This document shows, one piece after another, positions 48,048 through 59,939 of a stretch of DNA of 64,000 nt. A program made the position numbers and the translations under genes. Origin of the DNA: Paramecium octaurelia (lineage: Eukaryota > Ciliophora > Oligohymenophorea > Peniculida > Parameciidae); contig CAJJDP010000006.1 of the NCBI GenBank assembly GCA_905182995.1, positions 439,163 to 503,162 on the forward strand. The letters run 5' to 3'. Position 1 is the stretch's first letter. Each line of letters opens with the position of its first letter. Below the pieces are notes generated by a model, which ran no database searches, was not told where the DNA came from, and saw only the letters and a program-made list of their open reading frames with translations.

Positions 48048-49472
48048 ATGTAGTTAAGGTAATTGGATGAAGACGATGAGGAAGAGACATGTTTTCTCTG
48101 CTTTAAAATTAAACGAAACAAAAAACCAAGTCGAAGCTCGAAAACCTCATAAAATGACAAAATGAGTATGTAGCATCTATCCTTTGATCATCATATTGAG
48201 GAATCTAGAGGATAAATAATCGAGGATTCAAATTTAAAAATGACAGATTCTGTTTTGAAGATCTCCGACTATCCAAAAAATAAACTGTTTTTCTTAAGGA
48301 ATAAGGCTAGTAAGGAAGAAATCATTGCCAAAATTACAGAAAAGAGATTTAATATAAATGATTTGTCTGGCTCTACTCTGAGTTTGGATTCTCTAAAATC
48401 ACCAATACAAGAACAATTGCAAAAGATTGAACATACTCCTGATAATATTGCTCGATATATAGCAAAGAGAATGAAAGAATTTGTTATTATTACTGATTTA
48501 GGTTGTGGGACTGGAGGTAATACAGTTCAATTGGCAAAGGAATGCCACTATGTAATTGGAGTGGAAATAGATAGGAAATTCATAGAGTTGGCAAAGAAGA
48601 ACTGTCAACACTCAATTGTTAATGTAGATCTAATCAATGCTGATATTTTCACTTTGAATAACTTATAGACTGATGTGATATTTGTTAATCCGAGTTTGAA
48701 TCCTGAGGCATTGCATTCCAAAGATTAGATAAAAAACTGCAATCCTGACATCAAGAAAATATTAATGAATCATTAGAAGAATACGAAGAACTTTGTTTTT
48801 CAATTGCCTCCTCAAATTGATATTTCTCAATTACCTTTGTTGCTTAATATTAATTCTCAATTTGCTTATTTTAGATAAAATTTTCCCTCATTTTTGAGCA
48901 TCGAAGTTGAATAGATCATTCTGAATAACCAACTTGAATATATTGTAGTGTATTGTGGAGATGTGTCTGATGTATTTATTGATCATCTAAACTTATTTAG
49001 ATTAAATAATCAGAGATAATTAAATTTCTTACTAAATAATTTCGCAAAGCACAACCTGATTTCAATTCAATCCAGAAACAGCATTTATTCTGGCTCTTTG
49101 AGTTGATATTTAGAAACATAGGAATTTAACATCTTACTTATAGAACAGTAGAGGCTATTAAGCAAAAAAAATCAATAGAAAACTTTTGTAAATCAATTTA
49201 ACAATAATTTTAAATTCAATAAGATCTCTACTAAACTTATATTAATCAGTAAGTGTTTATTTAACTTAAGCAATAAAAATATTAAAGATGATATTTACTC
49301 AGCATAAAAACAAGATATAGATCAACAAGATATCGATAATATGAGTCCTAGCAATTTCTCATATAAATAAATTGAAGTAGCTAATATGAACTATTCTTAT
49401 ACTAATGAAAATGTATTTGATGATGAGGAAATTGAAACTCAAAACACATTTGTGATGAATTTTAAGCATTGA
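48048..49472 (+). CDS. TGS1-like methyltransferase with in-frame TGA
   Basis: Trimethylguanosine synthases hypermethylate the m7G cap of snRNAs and snoRNAs. The first frame runs 48048-49106 (352 aa, no intron). Residues 155-215 form the SAM-binding core: TDLGCGTGGNTVQLAKECHY, then VIGVEIDRKFIELAKKN and NADIF. This matches TGS1 (GxGGNxxQFA...YVIGVDID...A). The next motif, normally (D/S)PPWGG with the Trp that stacks on the cap, here reads FVNPSLNPEAL, so the catalytic motif is missing. The TGA at 49104-49106 is followed in the same frame by 121 open codons of coding-like sequence to TGA 49470-49472, with no GT..AG pair to splice it out. The protein may end at 352 or continue to 474 aa. Confidence 0.7.
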
Positions 49473-49607
49473 GATCATAACATATAAATTGACTTTTTAA
49501 ATTTAAATTATAACAATGATTTTGTATTTCTTAGCTTTTAAATAATGAAAAGGAATTGATGATATAATTATGCATATAATTAAAAGAGATATTATATTCT
49601 TTTGCTT

Positions 49608-51005
49608 TCAATCGCACATAGCAATGTCACGAATAGTAAACTTCCCATCCTCATTGCTTTTCGCAATTCTTAAGTATTTTTCTATTTACTAAACTTACAA
49701 AAATCATCTTACTTATCTACATATATAACAATTTTTCTATTTCTCCAACCACTTAATAATGCATTTCTCACACAATCCCCCATGTTGACATGGCAATAAT
49801 ACAATGTTAGGTTCCACATCAAAACAGATTTGACATTTTTCTTCAATCTGTTTAATTAATTCTAATTCTCTTTCAGCTGCAGGAGATTATAATTGCTCAG
49901 TCTTTCCAACAAATTCAAATGCCTTTAATTTTGTTTTCTAATGAATCACAGACTGATTGCTATGATTCATAGTGATAACATTTCTCTAATTACGGATAAT
50001 GTCAAAATAGGTCGATGAAATTTGGACAATTTTGTAAGGAATATCAACCTACCTGTACTTTTGAGTCTATCTAGTCTCATTTTTTTCATTAGTTGTATTA
50101 TACCTGATTTCAATTATATATTATCTCTAAATACTTGAGATTATTTACTTAATGTACGAAAAAAACAGTAGCAATCCTAATAGTAATATGCCATTATAAA
50201 CAATTAGCACTAAAAATAGAGTTTGAGTTGTGTTTGAGGAGTTAGTTTCTTCATACCAACTTACTTCCAAGAGAAACCACATCGGCAAGATTGAAAATGA
50301 ATTCATGTAAAATGACAACCATAGACCTCCTATCACTGTTGTTATAATGTAAATATACATTGCGATTTTGTAGTTCGATTTCTCACGTAATCCATAATGG
50401 TTTCTCCCATAGAGAGAAGGAACACAAAATAAACAATGAAGGAAATTATCAACAATCCCCAGGATATGCTGAATACACTATACCAATTCCAAGTTATAGT
50501 TTTTGTATGCTTCATTGTTATTAGCATGATTTGCAATACAAATAGCAATTTGATTCCTTAAATAATCTCTCATTTATATATATGTTTACAAATGAATATT
50601 ATGATATTTATTGATTGTTGGATATTTTACGAATATTCTACACAAGTACTCTAATGAAATAGTATGCCATGATTGCATAGCTAAAATACTAAATTTAGAA
50701 TTGCTAATTATATTTAACATTAATGAGAAGTAATAATTTGAGTACACTTCCAATCAAAGTGTCCATAATCAAATTATTTACAATTGCTTTAAATCTACAT
50801 TAATAACAATGTACTTTATTTTCAATAATCCCAAGGCTGTCAACATTAAAATATCAAGCATCCAATATTATGACATCAAATACAAAGGATCGAATTTCCA
50901 AATGAGATAGGAAATATATATAATCTGATATGACTACGATATTTGTTATAGAAACATCAACTACCATATTTTCATATTAACATTGTCTGTGTTTTCATCT
51001 CTCAT
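49608..51005 (-). CDS. Multi-pass membrane RING-finger protein (E3 ligase-like)
   Basis: Introns of 35, 23, 23 and 24 nt give 430 aa in phase. Residues 20-245 hold about six hydrophobic helices (e.g. LLIISFIVYFVFLLSMG; VIGGLWLSFYMN; TLFLVLIVYNGILLLGLLLF). A charged cytosolic stretch follows. The C-terminal RING is C3HC4: C-Q-I-C, 11 residues, C-Q-H-G-G-L-C-E-K-C, 10 residues, C-Y-I-C. Membrane RING proteins are usually ubiquitin ligases for organelle quality control. The 24-nt intron cuts just after the last zinc-binding Cys and carries an in-frame TGA. The 35-nt intron is unusually long for this genome, but it is the only one that keeps phase. Start is ATG 51005. Confidence 0.75.
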
Positions 51006-51252
51006 GATTTTATAATTATTAATTAAAATTTGTATCAAAAAGACTTAAATAAATTGATTTTGTCAACAAATCCAATCTAATTCTCATCTCTTAAAGAATT
51101 CAGAATTCTATACTATTTATTATTTATAAATTTCTGTTTTCTAATTGAACAAATACTTTCAATAGGAAAAAAGAATATATAATAGACAAGAATATTCGAT
51201 ATTTATATAGTTGATTATATTTTGTTATGTAATACTTGTTATTTATACATTA

Positions 51253-52055
51253 TCAAAATAATTTGGCTTCATTTCTTAATTTCTATAAGAGCACATCGAC
51301 ATTTTCTACAATAGCTCCTCCTTTTCTAATAGCAGGAGCCTCAGTTTTAGTGATTTGAATGGAATTATGCAATTTGCCCAATTTGTCAAGTGGGATAGTT
51401 TCTAAGGGTTTTGATTTGGCCTGAAATGTAATTTATAAAATATTTACTTTCATGATATTTGGAACACTAGCGAATCTAGGTTGATTGAGTCTTAAATCAC
51501 ATGTAATCACTCCAGGTAACTTGAATTTGACAGTCTATAATCCTCCGTCAATTTCTCTGATCACCTAAGCAATTCCATCGGTAATTTAGATATTGGAAGC
51601 AAATGTTGCTTATGGCCAATCCAATAATCCAGCCAACATTTGGCCAGTTTAATTAAAATCATCATCAATTGATTATTTGCCCATTAAGACAAGATTATAA
51701 CTACAATTACATACTGATTTTACTTATCTCTTTCAACTAATTTGGCTAAGATGTTGGCTACATCCAATGGCTACACAGCTTAGTCAATTCTTGCTTCAGT
51801 TGTGACATGAATGGCTTTATCAGCTCCCAAAGCGAGAGCATGTCTTAAACTCTCAGCTCCTTATTTTGGCCCAATGGTGACTGCAACTATTTCAGCGATC
51901 AATTTCTTCTCCTTCAATCTGACAGCTTCCTCTACTGCTATTTCACAGAAGGGATTAATAGTCATCTTAACTCCTTAAAGGTCTATGCCATCTGGCTTGA
52001 CTCTAACTTTAATTCCTGAATCTACTACTCTTTTGACAGCAACCAAGACTTTCAT
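51253..52055 (-). CDS. ETFB: Electron transfer flavoprotein beta subunit
   Basis: ETF beta, with ETF alpha, passes electrons from mitochondrial acyl-CoA dehydrogenases to ETF-ubiquinone oxidoreductase. Introns at 51701-51723 (23 nt) and 51421-51447 (27 nt) give 250 aa, the usual length. Seen: N-terminal [40 protein letters not shown] (highly conserved), [40 protein letters not shown] with the AMP-binding QTG motif, and [20 protein letters not shown] near the C-terminus. Like other ETFB proteins it has no clear cleavable presequence. The 27-nt intron has no in-frame TGA. Start is the first Met (52055), which aligns with the family's N-terminus. Confidence 0.95.
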
Positions 52056-52199
52056 TTAATAATAAATTAATTTATCAATTGCACAATAATTACGACATAT
52101 AATTAATTAATTAATTAAAATACATATTATGCTATTTCTATTTAAGTAATTATCTGAAACAAATACAACAATTTTATAATTCTATGAATATAATCATAC

Positions 52200-53974
52200 T
52201 CAATCTTAATCATCCCAATGTCCTCTATCTGGCATTTTAGGTCCTCCTGCAGGTTTAGCTATGATAATCTAATTTTAATATATGTTATATACTTAATCTA
52301 CTCTCAAAATAGTAACAGCAGCATCAGTTGCCAATTTGATAGCCCACCATTTTGTTTTAAGATGATCAAACACTTTCAAATCTTAGGATGGTGACAATGT
52401 AGCTGTCTATGATAGGAATGATTGTCAATTATACCGAAATATTAAGTGAATGAGGTTTCTCAGAATTTAATTTATGCATTTAAGCCATCATTTCATTTTA
52501 AGCAAGACCAGCATTTTCAATCAAAATTCTTGGGATTATCTCAAAGGCTTAAGCATATTGTCTATAGGCATATTAATCAATTGATTTAATCTTATTAGCT
52601 TCTTATTCTAACAATTATGCTAATTTCTAAATAGATATTAAATGTATTTTACTATTTCTGTTGCACCACCTCCATATACAAATCTTGCATCTTTAATTAA
52701 TGATCTATAACAACTAACGCCATCATCAATAGCTCTTTCAATATCATCTAACAAATTTTGAGTAGCTCCTCTCAATACAATGGTTGCTAATTTACAAGTG
52801 TCACTTTGTTTTTCAAAGATAGTCACTTTTTGACTGCCAATTTCTTGTACATGTACTCTATCACATGTTCCTAACTCATCTGGCATAGGTGCTGATAATC
52901 TGGATAATGCACTAGCTCCTATGGCTTTGCACAATCTCTTTAATTCAAATTTAGATTAGACTTTCACAATCATCATTTTATATTTCTCAACAAAATGTAA
53001 TACCAATTCTGAAATGCTACCTCCTGCAACAATAAGATTGACACCTGCATCAGCAATACTCTTAACAATCTTCTCAGCTAATTCCTCTTCACTTTTAGTA
53101 TAATTCATTAATTCTGTTGCATTTTTAATTAACACTGTTCCTTTAGTCTCCTGAGATTATGGATCTAATGGAGCATTAAAAACACAGATCTTGGGGTTTT
53201 CCAATCTGTTAATTTATCCTTCTACATTTCTAGTTACAATAAGTCCAGAGAGAACATGACTGTCTAATACTGATCCACCTAAGATTTTTGTGACTCTGAC
53301 ATACTCTGAATCAAAACTGGTTTTTTCTTTTGGTAAACATCTTATACATGCTTTAGCTACCAAACCAGCAATTAAATTAGAATAACTTGAATATTTAAAT
53401 TAAATATTACTCTGATAGTTTACTACTTAAAGATGTCCTAATAGCTTAAAGAACCTAGGTTTCATCAGCTACATCTGTGATTTCCCAAACCTTTTGTTGA
53501 TCTAATAAATCCAATGCACTTTTAAGAGCAGTTTCATAACCAACCACAATTTAGCTAATTAATGATAAGGAATATTACCTTGGATGCAATCCCAATTTGA
53601 TCAAACTTTCAGCTTATTACAATAATTCGCCAGCCAATGTGATCACAAAGTTGGTTGCATCACCTTATTCTGTTTCTTACATTTTTGCAGCCATAAGAAC
53701 CATCTTAGCAGCAGGGTGTTAGATTTCCATCTCTTTAAGAATTGTTGCTGCATCACTTGTTACAAATATTTTGTCTATATGATTGACAACCATCTTTTTC
53801 ATTCCATTGGGACCTAATGAGGTTTTGGTCATATTTGAGATTTCCTTGCATGCTTGTATGTTTTTCAGTATGGCCTCCTCTAATCCCTGATAATGACGAG
53901 CTCCCTTAGAAATATCAATCAACTTATGGTACTTCTTTTAACATGGATTGGAAACCTGCGGCTGTGGATAACAT
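52200..53974 (-). CDS. CCT8: Chaperonin CCT subunit theta
   Basis: CCT theta is one of eight subunits of the cytosolic TRiC/CCT ring that folds actin and tubulin. Start ATG 53974 (MLSTAAGFQSMLKE) is followed by a 28-nt intron and then GARHYQGLEEAILKNIQACK, matching the CCT8 N-terminus. Further motifs: SLGPNGMKKMVVNHIDKIFV, SDAATILKEMEIQHPAAKM and GDATNFV (ATP site). In the third exon comes VLRGATQNLLDDIERAIDDG, with YGGGATE. The C-terminus is PAGGPKMPDRGHWDDQD, close to the PAGGPK...WDDD end of animal CCT8 and diagnostic for theta. Several introns of 20-30 nt cut the gene; I did not fix each one. It is divergent with the PX gene, 52 bp between starts. Confidence 0.93.
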
Positions 53975-54026
53975 AAATTAGATAATTTAATTTTTAATAT
54001 GCGCTATACAAAATATTTATTATTAA
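53975..54026. promoter_or_regulatory. 52-bp divergent intergenic interval
   Basis: Between the CCT8 start (minus) and the start of the multi-TM PX gene (plus). AT-rich; no element named. Confidence 0.4.
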
Positions 54027-56084
54027 ATGATTAATTAGGAAGCTTTAATTACTTTTAGTTATTTGCTTCCTGCATCGATCAGCGTCCTTTATATTCTAGC
54101 CATGGGCGCTCGCTTTTATGATCTTCGATCCAATATACGAGCTGAACCTCTCCCCTATAATTATTCTATTATACTCAGAATTACACTGTTGACTCTGGAC
54201 ATTAGTAATAATTCTTTTATACTAAGAGCTGCTGAATTCATTGAGATTTTATTGGTTATCTTCTATTCTGAAACTAAAAGGGACTACTTGTCTGGAGTCT
54301 TATTCGTAAACATCTCTGCTATCATAATGCAAATATTTTTGATGGTATATAATTCATTCACCAATATTAGTGTTACGAATACAAGAAGCGAGTCCCATTG
54401 TTCTTTGCCCACAAAATCTATTGGATAGTCAATTGGCTTTTCTTGTTGGTGTCCTTTGCTTTGCTCATTAATTAAGTAAAGTCCCTACACCTTAACCTAG
54501 TAAGGACAAATATATGAATATTGTCTGTCACTCTTCAGAATTGTTGATTACACCGTGCTCTTGGTATTCACCCTCTTTCTACGACGACAGGATCTTAGCG
54601 AATTCGAAAGTGTAGGATTTTGGAGAAACGAATTCCCAGACATTGATCTATAAGATTCAGAAAGAAGGGCCAGACTCTCCACTTTGAATGGTATTTGCTA
54701 TCAATTATAATAAGCCAATTCGGGGTCCCTCTTTTTGCAAATTGATGTGAAGAAGAGATGGAACATTGTTAATGATGATGTTGAAGTTAAATTAGAAATG
54801 TATAAATTATTCCATATATTCTCAAAGCTAAATCGTAGGACTGGATAAGCAATTTAAGTTGAAGAAATCTGTATCCGACATTTTCGAATGGCATCAATCC
54901 TATGTAAATGAGAATGCCGATTACTTTGATTAACATCCAAACGAATTGTTGTCTCTCAACTTCTTTGTCAAATAAATTTAAGATAGTCAAGACCTGCAAT
55001 TAATCAACAATATTCAAAGATATTTAAATGCCATCATAAGCAAATTGGACCTGATTACATAGTCGTTTATGGATTTTATAGAATTATCACAATAGGAGAA
55101 GGCTTTGGTGGATGAAATAAAATAAATCAATAATATTCAAAGCAATCAGAAATCTTCGTTAGCAATCAAATAGATCCAACCTATTCGAAAACAAAAATGG
55201 GATGTCTAATCTGAATATTTACCATATATGTAAGTGCATATTACCGAACACTAAACTATAAAAAGTAATAATCAATCATTTTTACAATACACTCTTGTAG
55301 TATAATTCGATAATGAGACCTTTGTTGTGTAAAAGAGGTTCAAAGAATTTTTTGAGTTTTGCGAATAAATAAAGAGTTAATTAGAAACTAAGAACTTTCC
55401 ACCATTTCCTCAAAAAACATTAATCAAATTAACTAATGAGGAAATTGAGGAGAGGAAACAGGAATTGGAAATATTTATGAAAATACTACTGAATGATAGG
55501 CAATACCATATATCGTTGCTATTTAGATTTATTGGTATGTCACAATAGATTGAAGATCTAGTTAGAAATACGCAAAGATAAATCATAGCAGACAGTGAAT
55601 AAATTGTAAAATTATACATAAAAAATATTGGCTATGAGGAGTTCTATGGTAAGGATGGAGAGAAGTACTTTAGATATTCATTTTAAATAAGTTTTGGAGA
55701 TTAGAAGCACATAATATGGAAGAGGTTTAGTTAATTCGATGAATTACATTAGTTGTTGAAATAAAGGTACTTATTGTAAATATAGTTAGATATTAATTAT
55801 TGCCATAATTACCATTTAAGACAACAGCTGCATTATAACAAATTAGTCCGAACTTAAGGAGTTTGAACTTATAATAATATTTGTAAGATTTAATAAAAGT
55901 TCCAACGATTGGTGAAAATGTTCATTTAAGATAATTTTTAGAGATGAAAAATTTTCAGGGAAACCTTGATATTGAAAATGTTATTGGATCATTACCATAA
56001 TTAGAAAATATTTTAGAAAAATTAGATAAAAATAACAAAGATATAGATTAATTAGATAATATGAAAAGCAGATTATGGCAATGA
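54027..56084 (+). CDS. Multi-TM protein fused to one or two PX domains
   Basis: Start ATG 54027 (MINQEALITFSYLLPASISV). Residues 1-170 carry about four to five hydrophobic helices (SVLYILAMGARFY; ILRITLLTLDISNN; FIEILLVIFY; FVNISAIIMQIFLMVY). Residues about 220-400 are soluble helices. Then comes a PX domain (FLQYTLVVQFDNETFVVQKR, FKEFFEFCEQIKSQ, NFPPFPQKTL, IEERKQELEIFMKILLN). It has the R-F-K-E-F-F core, the FPPFP loop and the R....L..F.. helix. About 80 residues later a second PX-like core appears (YFRYSFQISFGDQKHIIWKR, FSQFDELHQLL) without a clear PPLP loop. PX domains bind phosphoinositides, so this should be a membrane-embedded tether or sorting factor. Introns near 54870 and after 55765 are needed; stop TGA is at 56082-56084. 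Confidence 0.7.
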
Positions 56085-56115
56085 TAATTTATATAATAAT
56101 AAATTCATATCTTTA

Positions 56116-57479
56116 ATGTTTAGATTCCATCGAATTCCAAAATATCTTCTGTCTCTTCATGAGTATTAAACAGCAGAATTTTTCAAATCCTTTCAATTAC
56201 CAATACCTCCTGGAAGGATCTGTAAGACTGCCGATGAAGCATACAAAGCAGCGGCTAGGATAATATAAGAAGGATCTGATAAGAATTCGTTCACAGATGT
56301 AGTTGTAAAGGCTCAAGTGCATACAGGAGGTAGAGGCAAAGGATACTTCAAGGAGAATGGATTTAATAGTGTATTGATGAACATCTACATAGGGAATACA
56401 TATAGCATCTACTCCTGAAGACGTGAGAGATTATGCATCTAAAATGCTAGGAAATACATTGATTACTAAGTAAACTGGGAGTTTGGGGAAGAAATGCGAG
56501 ATGGTTTACGTAGTAGAACGTAACTTTTTGAGGAAGGAGCTATATTTATCAATACTACTAGACCGAAACACAGGAGGCTTGGGGATTGTGGCATCAGAAA
56601 AAGGAGGTATTCATATTGAAGAGAGTGATCCAAATTACATTAAGAAGTTTTCCATTGAAATGCCAAATGCAGTTGAAGAGATTGATTCCTCTATATACGA
56701 GAGCGTTTCGAAGGTGTATAAATTAAATCCAATTTAACAAAAGTAAATGACTGAAGTAACAATTCTATTAATTTCACAAAGATTTTAAAACACATGTTTG
56801 ATATCTTTTTGTAAACTGATGCAACACTATTAGAAATTAATCCACTTGGTATTGATTTATAAGGAAATTTGATCATTTGTGATCAGAAATTAAATATTGA
56901 TGACAATTCATAATTTAGATAACATGCCATATTCCATATGGAAGATGTTAGATAGAAGGATTGGAAAGAAGTCGAGGCTTAAAAACATGGACTAAATTAT
57001 ATAGCTTTGGATGGAAATATTGGATGCATGGTAAATGGAGCAGGATTAGCTATGGCTACCATGGACTTAATCAAACAGTATGAAGGATCACCTGCTAATT
57101 TCTTAGATGTGGGAGGTAAAGCTACAGATCAAGAGATTGTATCTGCCTTAAAGATCATGGACAAAGACCCTAATGTTGAAGCCATTCTAGTAAATATCTT
57201 TGCTGGTATTGCTAGGTATCTAAAATGATTATTATTCCAAGGTGTGATCAAATCGTTTTGGGTTTACTTAAAGGATTAACTGTATTAGGAATGAAGAAAC
57301 CGATGGTGTTGAGAATGAAGGGAACAAAGGTTGAAGAGGCTAAGAAGTTGATTGAGGAGTCTGGATTTAATATGATGTTTACAGAAGATTTGGATGAAGC
57401 TGCAAAGAAGGCTGTTAGAATGGCAGCTATTCTGAGATTGGCTAAAGAGGCCAATATTAATGTGAACCTAACGAGTTGA
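56116..57479 (+). CDS. Succinyl-CoA ligase beta subunit, mitochondrial
   Basis: This subunit makes ATP or GTP from succinyl-CoA in the TCA cycle. Introns of 22, 26 and 26 nt give 429 aa. A short Arg-containing N-terminus ([13 protein letters not shown]) looks like a mitochondrial presequence and is followed by [20 protein letters not shown], the canonical start. Seen: [20 protein letters not shown] (ATP-grasp), [20 protein letters not shown] (magnesium-binding E-x-N-P), [53 protein letters not shown] and MRMKGT-like [14 protein letters not shown] near the end. The last intron falls inside the conserved GIARCD motif, which confirms it. ADP- versus GDP-specificity cannot be read here. It starts 31 bp after the PX gene's stop on the same strand. 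Confidence 0.94.
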
Positions 57480-57556
57480 TATTTCATTATAAATATTTGC
57501 ATCGTTATTCTACTTGATAAATAATGTTCGAATTATTGCAGGATTTTATAACAAAA

Positions 57557-58491
57557 TCACTAAATCAATCCAATTATTTGGTTCTTCATATATTACCAAT
57601 ATTTTATTCGAATCAAATCCAAATTCTGAAGATTATCACATATATCTATAGCATCTTTATACTTTCCATCTTACAGAAGGTATTGAATCTTAAGACTTAA
57701 AGCAAATCTATTGGTAAATCCCACCTCGTTTAGAAATTCAAGCAAGTTAAAGTCTTTCAAATTGAATTGAACATATGTTTTATAAGGATTTTCCTAATCA
57801 TTTTTGAATTTAAACATTTTAAACCATCCTCTCAAATAGTTCCATGCTGCTTCATTATCTTGCTTCAATCTAATTGCATTCTTTATATATTCTAATTCTG
57901 CATTGAAATCAAGAGGCATTTTAGACAATAAAAAATACCTGTAATTCCAAGCAGAATTATTACCAATATCTTCATCCAAATAATATTAGACATCTACTAA
58001 TTCTGTATCATATATCTTAAATCTTTCACACAACCACACTCGATAGGACCATCCATGATAATTTTTATTATCTTCATCAAAAATTTTGTGGAGAAACTCA
58101 ACCTCGCCTTTGAAATCATTCAACTCCTCTATCACTTATCTTCTATGTTCCCTTAATAACATAAAATGATATCTTACCAAATTTAATAAACCTTCTAATT
58201 CGCGATTGTAACCTCATTTATAAATTCCATCTCTTTATTTAAGTCTAAATTCAATTATCTCAAACACTTTCTTCTTATGAAATAAGCATTATAATTAGAT
58301 GGCAACTTTTGAATTATGATGCCTGTTAAATCAAAGACTCTTTCACTAATTTCTCCTGATTTGACTATGGCTCTGAAATAATCCATGATCTCTTCGTAAT
58401 CTTGTTCATACTTCACATTCAGCAATTCCACCTTAGATGTAAACTAAGGTACTCTCTCTACATCAGACCAAAGTAATTTATTAAAATTCAT
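57557..58491 (-). CDS. FNTA: Protein farnesyl/geranylgeranyltransferase alpha subunit
   Basis: This subunit is shared by farnesyltransferase and GGTase-I, which lipid-modify CaaX proteins such as Ras. One 26-nt intron (ending AAG) gives 302 aa. Repeated prenyltransferase-alpha motifs are seen: NYNAYFIRRKCLRQL, KVYQIWEHRRQVIEEL (restored by the intron), NYHGWSYRVWLCERF, NNSAWNYRYFLLSKM and EAAWNYLRGWF. These are the W-x2-R / N-x2-W-x2-R helices. The N-terminal LLWSDVERVPQF fits the family's W-x-D-x-x-P start. ATG 58491 overlaps the stop of the upstream CDPK gene as ATGA, so there is no room for a separate promoter or 3' UTR between them. Codon use is as in the neighbours. Confidence 0.92.
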
Positions 58492-59939
58492 AATAATTAT
58501 TTCATCATAACTAAAAATTCCTCATAACTCACTTCCCCATCCCCATTTGTATCTACTTCCTATATTACCTCTTGCCATTTCTCATCTGTGATGCTTTCAT
58601 TACCTTCCAACACTTTTTTTATTTCTTAAACACTAATTACTCCATCTCCATTTAAATCAAATTATTGAAAAGCATTTTTCAAATTACTTTCTGTGAGGAG
58701 TACTTTTCTCTATGAACAAGCCATAATAAATTCTGAATATTCCAAAAATCCATTATTATCTATATCAATTTATTCCATTAGAATACTGGCTTACATTTAT
58801 GCCTGCAATTCATCATACATATATATCTTTTGCAAAGCCATAGCCAATTCATCACATGTCAATTTTCCATCTCTATCTACATCAATTTCATTGAAAATTC
58901 TAATTAATTATCTTTCTTCTTCTGGAGTTTGTTGGAATGAACCCATAAACGAAAGAACAGCTTATTGTAATTTATTCTTAACTCTAAACTCGATTAATCT
59001 ACTTACGCTCTCTTAAAAACAAGTATTGAACTCTTATGAAGCCTTTCTCTCTTTTTTCAATTAAAAAAATTCATGATCAAGTAATTCTTTAGCCGAAGGT
59101 CGTTTTTCTGGATCCTTGCTAAGCAATAATTTAATAAGATTATTAAGTTCAGGCGAGCATTTTTAAAATACAGGTAAATCAAAATTAGGTTTAGTATCCA
59201 AAATTTTCCTTTGAATTTCATCTGCCTACCTAGCATAAAAGGGTAAATTCCCTGTTACTATCTCATACAACAATATGCCACTACTCCATATATCGCATTT
59301 TTCATCGTAACATTGTTTAAATACTTCTGGAGCCATATAATATGGTGTACCCACAGTTGTATATAATTTTGATCCATTTTAAAATTAAGTTGCGCTATTT
59401 TATATTTACTCATTAATACATTCCCCAATCAATCATTTTTATCAAAATACAACCATCTTCTTGTTTTTCAACTAAAATGTTTTCACTTAAATTAATTGAA
59501 ATTTATTACCTTTTGATATCTCGATGAACAATTTTTTTCGAATGTATGTAATGCAAAATAGAAAATAGTTGTTTCATAATTTGAGCCATGTCGTATTCAT
59601 CAATTTCATCATGTTTGCATAGATATTCATACAGATCTCCTCCCTCCCAATAATCAGTAATCAGACAGTATTCATTATTGTCTTCATAGAATTCATATAA
59701 TTTCAAAATATTTGGATGATCCAACTATTATAGTATCTTAATCTCATTTAGAGTTTAATCCTTTGGTACTCTTTTTAGAGTTCTTTCATAAATATTAATT
59801 CAAATTACTTTCTAATTCCTTAATGTTCAATTCTCATGACTCTGCTATTTGGACCTTGCGATAACGATTTTTCTTATTCAAAATTTTAACGTTTTGATTT
59901 TTATTATTTAAAAGTGTTTGAGGAAATTTTAATCTCCAT
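58488..59939 (-). CDS. Calcium-dependent protein kinase (CDPK)
   Basis: Introns of 26, 24 and 25 nt give 458 aa. Kinase domain: [20 protein letters not shown], where the glycine loop is degenerate and the invariant VAIK motif is not clear. Then [28 protein letters not shown] (D-x2-x2-N retained), DWGIATQF (DWG in place of DFG), [39 protein letters not shown]. After a junction region of about 30 residues come four EF-hands: [39 protein letters not shown] and [13 protein letters not shown], all with good calcium ligands. CDPKs are calcium-activated kinases of ciliates, apicomplexans and plants. The weak glycine loop and DWG may mean altered nucleotide handling. Its stop overlaps the start of the next gene. 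Confidence 0.92.

Noticed and set aside
49104-49106. Selenocysteine at the in-frame TGA
   Set aside because: The context has no redox-type neighbours and no hairpin was recognised; a TGS1-like protein is not a known selenoprotein.
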